The notes under the pieces were generated by a model, which made no database searches, was not told where the DNA came from, and was given only the letters and a program-made list of their open reading frames with translations. 64,000 nt of DNA from Bin5 sp965232575 (GTDB lineage Bacteria > Chloroflexota > Anaerolineae > Caldilineales > Caldilineaceae): the NCBI GenBank assembly GCA_965232575.1, contig CBDDPZ010000009.1, forward strand, positions 992,001 through 1,056,000, given 5' to 3'. Shown here in pieces: positions 61,710-64,000 of the stretch. Made by a program: the position numbers and the translations under genes. Positions within the stretch are counted from its first letter, which is position 1, and each line of letters opens with the position of its first letter.

Positions 61710-63137
61710 ATGCCAGACCCGCGGCCAAACATCCTTTTCATCATGTCGGACGACCACGCTTCGCACGCCATGAGCTGTTACGGAAGCCGCATCAACCGTA
61801 CGCCCCACCTGGACCGCATCGCCGAGGGCGGCATGCGCTTCAACAACTGCTTCTGCACCAACTCGATCTGCACGCCCAGCCGCGCGGTGATCCTCACCGG
61901 CACATACAATCACGTCAACGGCGTAACCACGCTTGCCTCCACGCTGGACGGACGCCAGGTCACCATGCCTAAACTGCTGCAGACGGCAGGATACCAGACA
62001 GCTATCGTCGGCAAGTGGCACCTGGGCCACGGGGGCGTCAACGACCCGACCGGTTTCGACTACTGGAACGTGCTGCCCGGTCAGGGCCTCTACCACGACC
62101 CTGAGATGATCGAGATGGGCGAGCGCAAAGTCTTCCCCGGCTACGTCACCGACCTGATCACAGACTTCTCGCTCGACTGGCTGCGCGCGCGCGATCCGGA
62201 GCGGCCGTTCATGCTCATGTGCCATCACAAGGCCCCCCATCGCTCGTGGGAGCCGGACGAGAAGCATGCTCTGATGTACGAAGATGAGGAGATCCCCTAC
62301 CCGGAGACCTTCAACGACGACTATAGCAACCGCGCGGCCGCAGCCGCAGCCGCCGAGATGCGCATCGACCGTGATATGAACCTGACCGATCTGAAACAGC
62401 CAACGCCAGAAGGGCTGACGCCGGAGGAGGAGAAGAACTGGAAGTACCAGCGCTATATCAAGGACTACCTGCGCTGCGTCGCCTCAATCGACGACAACGT
62501 CGGCCGCCTGCTCGACTACCTGGAAGAGGAAGGGCTCGCCGAGAACACCATCGTCGTCTACACCTCCGACCAGGGTTTTTTCCTGGGCGACCACGGCTGG
62601 TATGACAAGCGCTTCATGTACGAGGAGTCGCTGCGCATGCCGCTGCTCATCCGTTACCCGCGTGCGGTCGAAGCCGGCGCCGTCAACGACGATATGGTCC
62701 TCAATGTGGACTTCACGCCCACGCTGCTTGAATATGCCGGCGTTGATGTCCCGGACCATTTCCAGGGCAGCAGTTTCAGCTCTCTGCTGGCAGGGGAAAC
62801 GCTGGACGGCTGGCAGACTTCGATGTACTATCGTTACTGGATGCACCTGGCCCACCACCACGTCTACGCCCACTATGGCGTGCGCACACTGCGCTACAAG
62901 CTGATTTACTACTACGCCGACGGCCTCGATCAGCCGGGCGTCATCGACGATTCCAAGGAGCCGGAGTGGGAGCTCTTCGATTTGGATGCGGACCCTTACG
63001 AGTTGAATAACGTTTACCACGATCCGGCCTACGCCGGCATCGTCGAGGCGTTGACTGTGGAGCTGCACCGCCTGCAGGCCCGCGTGGGCGACAAGCCCTA
63101 CGACCACCCAACCGCGGCAGGAACATGGGGCAAATGA
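61710..63137 (+). CDS. Type I sulfatase
   Basis: The 475-residue enzyme begins PNILFIMSDDHASHAM with metal-binding D14/D15, has the formylglycine signature C54-T-P-S-R58, and VVYTSDQGFFLGDHGWYDKR as the later metal-binding segment. A C-terminal domain with HLAHHHVYAHYGVRT and WELFDLDADPYELNN is usual for bacterial glycan and aryl sulfatases. I chose ATG 61710 (AAAGGA upstream), which gives the family N-terminus; an open frame reaches farther up through the promoter. Substrate unknown. Confidence 0.93.
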   Translation: MPDPRPNILFIMSDDHASHAMSCYGSRINRTPHLDRIAEGGMRFNNCFCTNSICTPSRAVILTGTYNHVNGVTTLASTLDGRQVTMPKLLQTAGYQTAIVGKWHLGHGGVNDPTGFDYWNVLPGQGLYHDPEMIEMGERKVFPGYVTDLITDFSLDWLRARDPERPFMLMCHHKAPHRSWEPDEKHALMYEDEEIPYPETFNDDYSNRAAAAAAAEMRIDRDMNLTDLKQPTPEGLTPEEEKNWKYQRYIKDYLRCVASIDDNVGRLLDYLEEEGLAENTIVVYTSDQGFFLGDHGWYDKRFMYEESLRMPLLIRYPRAVEAGAVNDDMVLNVDFTPTLLEYAGVDVPDHFQGSSFSSLLAGETLDGWQTSMYYRYWMHLAHHHVYAHYGVRTLRYKLIYYYADGLDQPGVIDDSKEPEWELFDLDADPYELNNVYHDPAYAGIVEALTVELHRLQARVGDKPYDHPTAAGTWGK

Positions 63138-63344
63138 CGCAGCTGCGGGCAGCGGATTGCTAGGGCGTGCTGGGGCGTGCTTCCCGCACACTTCAGCGCT
63201 TCAATTCCGGTGCCTTTCGCAGTTCCCAGAGAGGGATGTACTTCGCGGCCCTCAGGCGCCCTTCGGGAATCAGAATCGGTTGGTCTCTGTGGATCAAAGC
63301 GAGTGTTCGTCTCGACCCTGCGAAGATATACCGGCAGCGAGGCC

Positions 63345-64000
63345 CTAGCCGCGCTCCGCCGCCAGGGTAAACAGATGCGCCCGGCCCAGCCATAGCGCGA
63401 GCGCGCCCAAAGCCACCGAGAAAATCACGCCGCTCACCGCTACAGCCACTACGCCGCTGACCGAATAGATTCCACCGGTCCCAAGACTACCGCAAGCCGA
63501 CGCGATCGCAACCATTGCCTCGTTGATGCCCTGCACACGCCCCCGCTGTCGCGAGCCTTCCAGCGCCGCCGACAGCAACGAGGAGCCGGCTATATAGCTG
63601 AAGTTCCACCCCAGTCCCAGCAGGAAGAGCGATACGAACAATACCGGCAGCTCCGTCGACAACGGCATCATGATCGCCGCCAGCACCTGTACAAGGGCGC
63701 CCGCGAAGATCATCGGCACGCGGCCAACCCGCCCCGCCAGCCAGCCGCTGAGGCCAGAGAGCCCGAACATTCCCAGCGTGTGCGCCATCAGCACGTAGGA
63801 AATCGCGTCTGCTTTGTAGTCGGCGCGGTTCATGTGCAACGGGGTAACAACCATCAGCAGCGTCATGACCAGCTGCCCGATCGCCATCGCCGCCATTGCC
63901 AGCTGTACGTCCGGTACCTTGAGAAGCTGTATGACCTGCCTCAGCCCTCTGGGAGCCTCTTCGCTTTCAACCTGGGGACCGCCCTCCGGGCCCTCTGCCG
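63345..64000 (-). CDS. MFS transporter, C-terminal half (partial)
   Basis: The frame enters from the right edge and stops at 63345. The visible 217 residues begin with a Glu/Gly/Pro-rich cytoplasmic loop (GPEGGPQVESEEAPRG), the central loop of the 12-helix fold, followed by about six hydrophobic segments and the GWLAGRVGRVPMI loop motif. It is a major facilitator superfamily transporter, cut by the window. It converges on the third sulfatase. Substrate unknown; import or export cannot be told. Confidence 0.85.
   Translation of the reverse strand, partial: AEGPEGGPQVESEEAPRGLRQVIQLLKVPDVQLAMAAMAIGQLVMTLLMVVTPLHMNRADYKADAISYVLMAHTLGMFGLSGLSGWLAGRVGRVPMIFAGALVQVLAAIMMPLSTELPVLFVSLFLLGLGWNFSYIAGSSLLSAALEGSRQRGRVQGINEAMVAIASACGSLGTGGIYSVSGVVAVAVSGVIFSVALGALALWLGRAHLFTLAAERG

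Noticed and set aside
63193..63393. 66-codon minus-strand frame between the third sulfatase and the MFS gene
   Set aside because: It overlaps the 3' end of the MFS gene on the same strand in another frame and has no recognisable domain; at most a gene remnant.

Overview
The window looks like a chromosomal segment of a free-living or host-associated bacterium, most likely a member of the Chloroflexota (Caldilinea/Anaerolineae-like). The reasons are a LysW-dependent alpha-aminoadipate lysine pathway, formylglycine sulfatases mixed with phytanoyl-CoA-dioxygenase-like and enolase-superfamily genes, a retropepsin-like/DUF5678 gene pair, and families of short palindromic intergenic repeats. The assignment is inferred from gene content only; there is no rRNA or tRNA in the window.

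Layout. 1-4.7 kb: a sulfatase facing left, then an aldo/keto reductase, a sugar-acid dehydratase-like enolase-superfamily enzyme and a VOC protein facing right (accessory carbohydrate use). 4.65-10.4 kb: lysine operon (homocitrate synthase, homoaconitase large and small subunits, LysW, LysX, LysY) behind a strong promoter, a lysine-rich leader peptide and a terminator that together look like a ribosome-mediated attenuator. 10.4-13.2 kb: a large methylase/nuclease-like restriction-modification protein. 13.4-21.2 kb: small membrane protein, MOSC protein, a heterodimeric ABC exporter, a second sulfatase and a coiled-coil protein encoded by thirteen 42-bp repeats. 21.5-27.5 kb: ilvB-ilvN-ilvC-leuA, preceded by a Leu/Val/Ile-rich leader peptide and terminator (second attenuator) and ended by a strong terminator. 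27.6-30.7 kb: DUF5678-like protein, retropepsin-like protein, a large secreted or membrane-anchored protein of unknown function, and a YbjQ-like protein. 31-37.4 kb: gltB-gltD. 37.5-48.4 kb: leuC-leuD-methyltransferase-leuB-ppc-cimA-ilvD. 48.4-64 kb: sugar isomerase-like protein, acyl-CoA ligase, acyl-CoA dehydrogenase, an MmeI-like restriction-modification enzyme, an SH3 lipoprotein, a phytanoyl-CoA-dioxygenase-like protein, a glycoside-hydrolase-like protein, a Dabb protein, a third sulfatase, and the 3' half of an MFS transporter.

How the genes fit together. PEP carboxylase and GOGAT supply oxaloacetate and glutamate. CimA plus LeuCDB, IlvBN, IlvC and IlvD would give isoleucine from pyruvate without threonine deaminase, as well as valine precursors, and LeuA starts leucine synthesis. 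HCS, homoaconitase and LysW/X/Y start lysine synthesis. The later lysine genes (homoisocitrate dehydrogenase, LysZ, LysJ, LysK) are not seen here. Two biosynthetic operons in this one window carry leader-peptide attenuators of the classical type, the most interesting regulatory signal. Dispersed repeat families A (4 copies) and B (3 copies), a local 42-nt duplication in the lysine operon and the 42-bp tandem array are the main repetitive structures.
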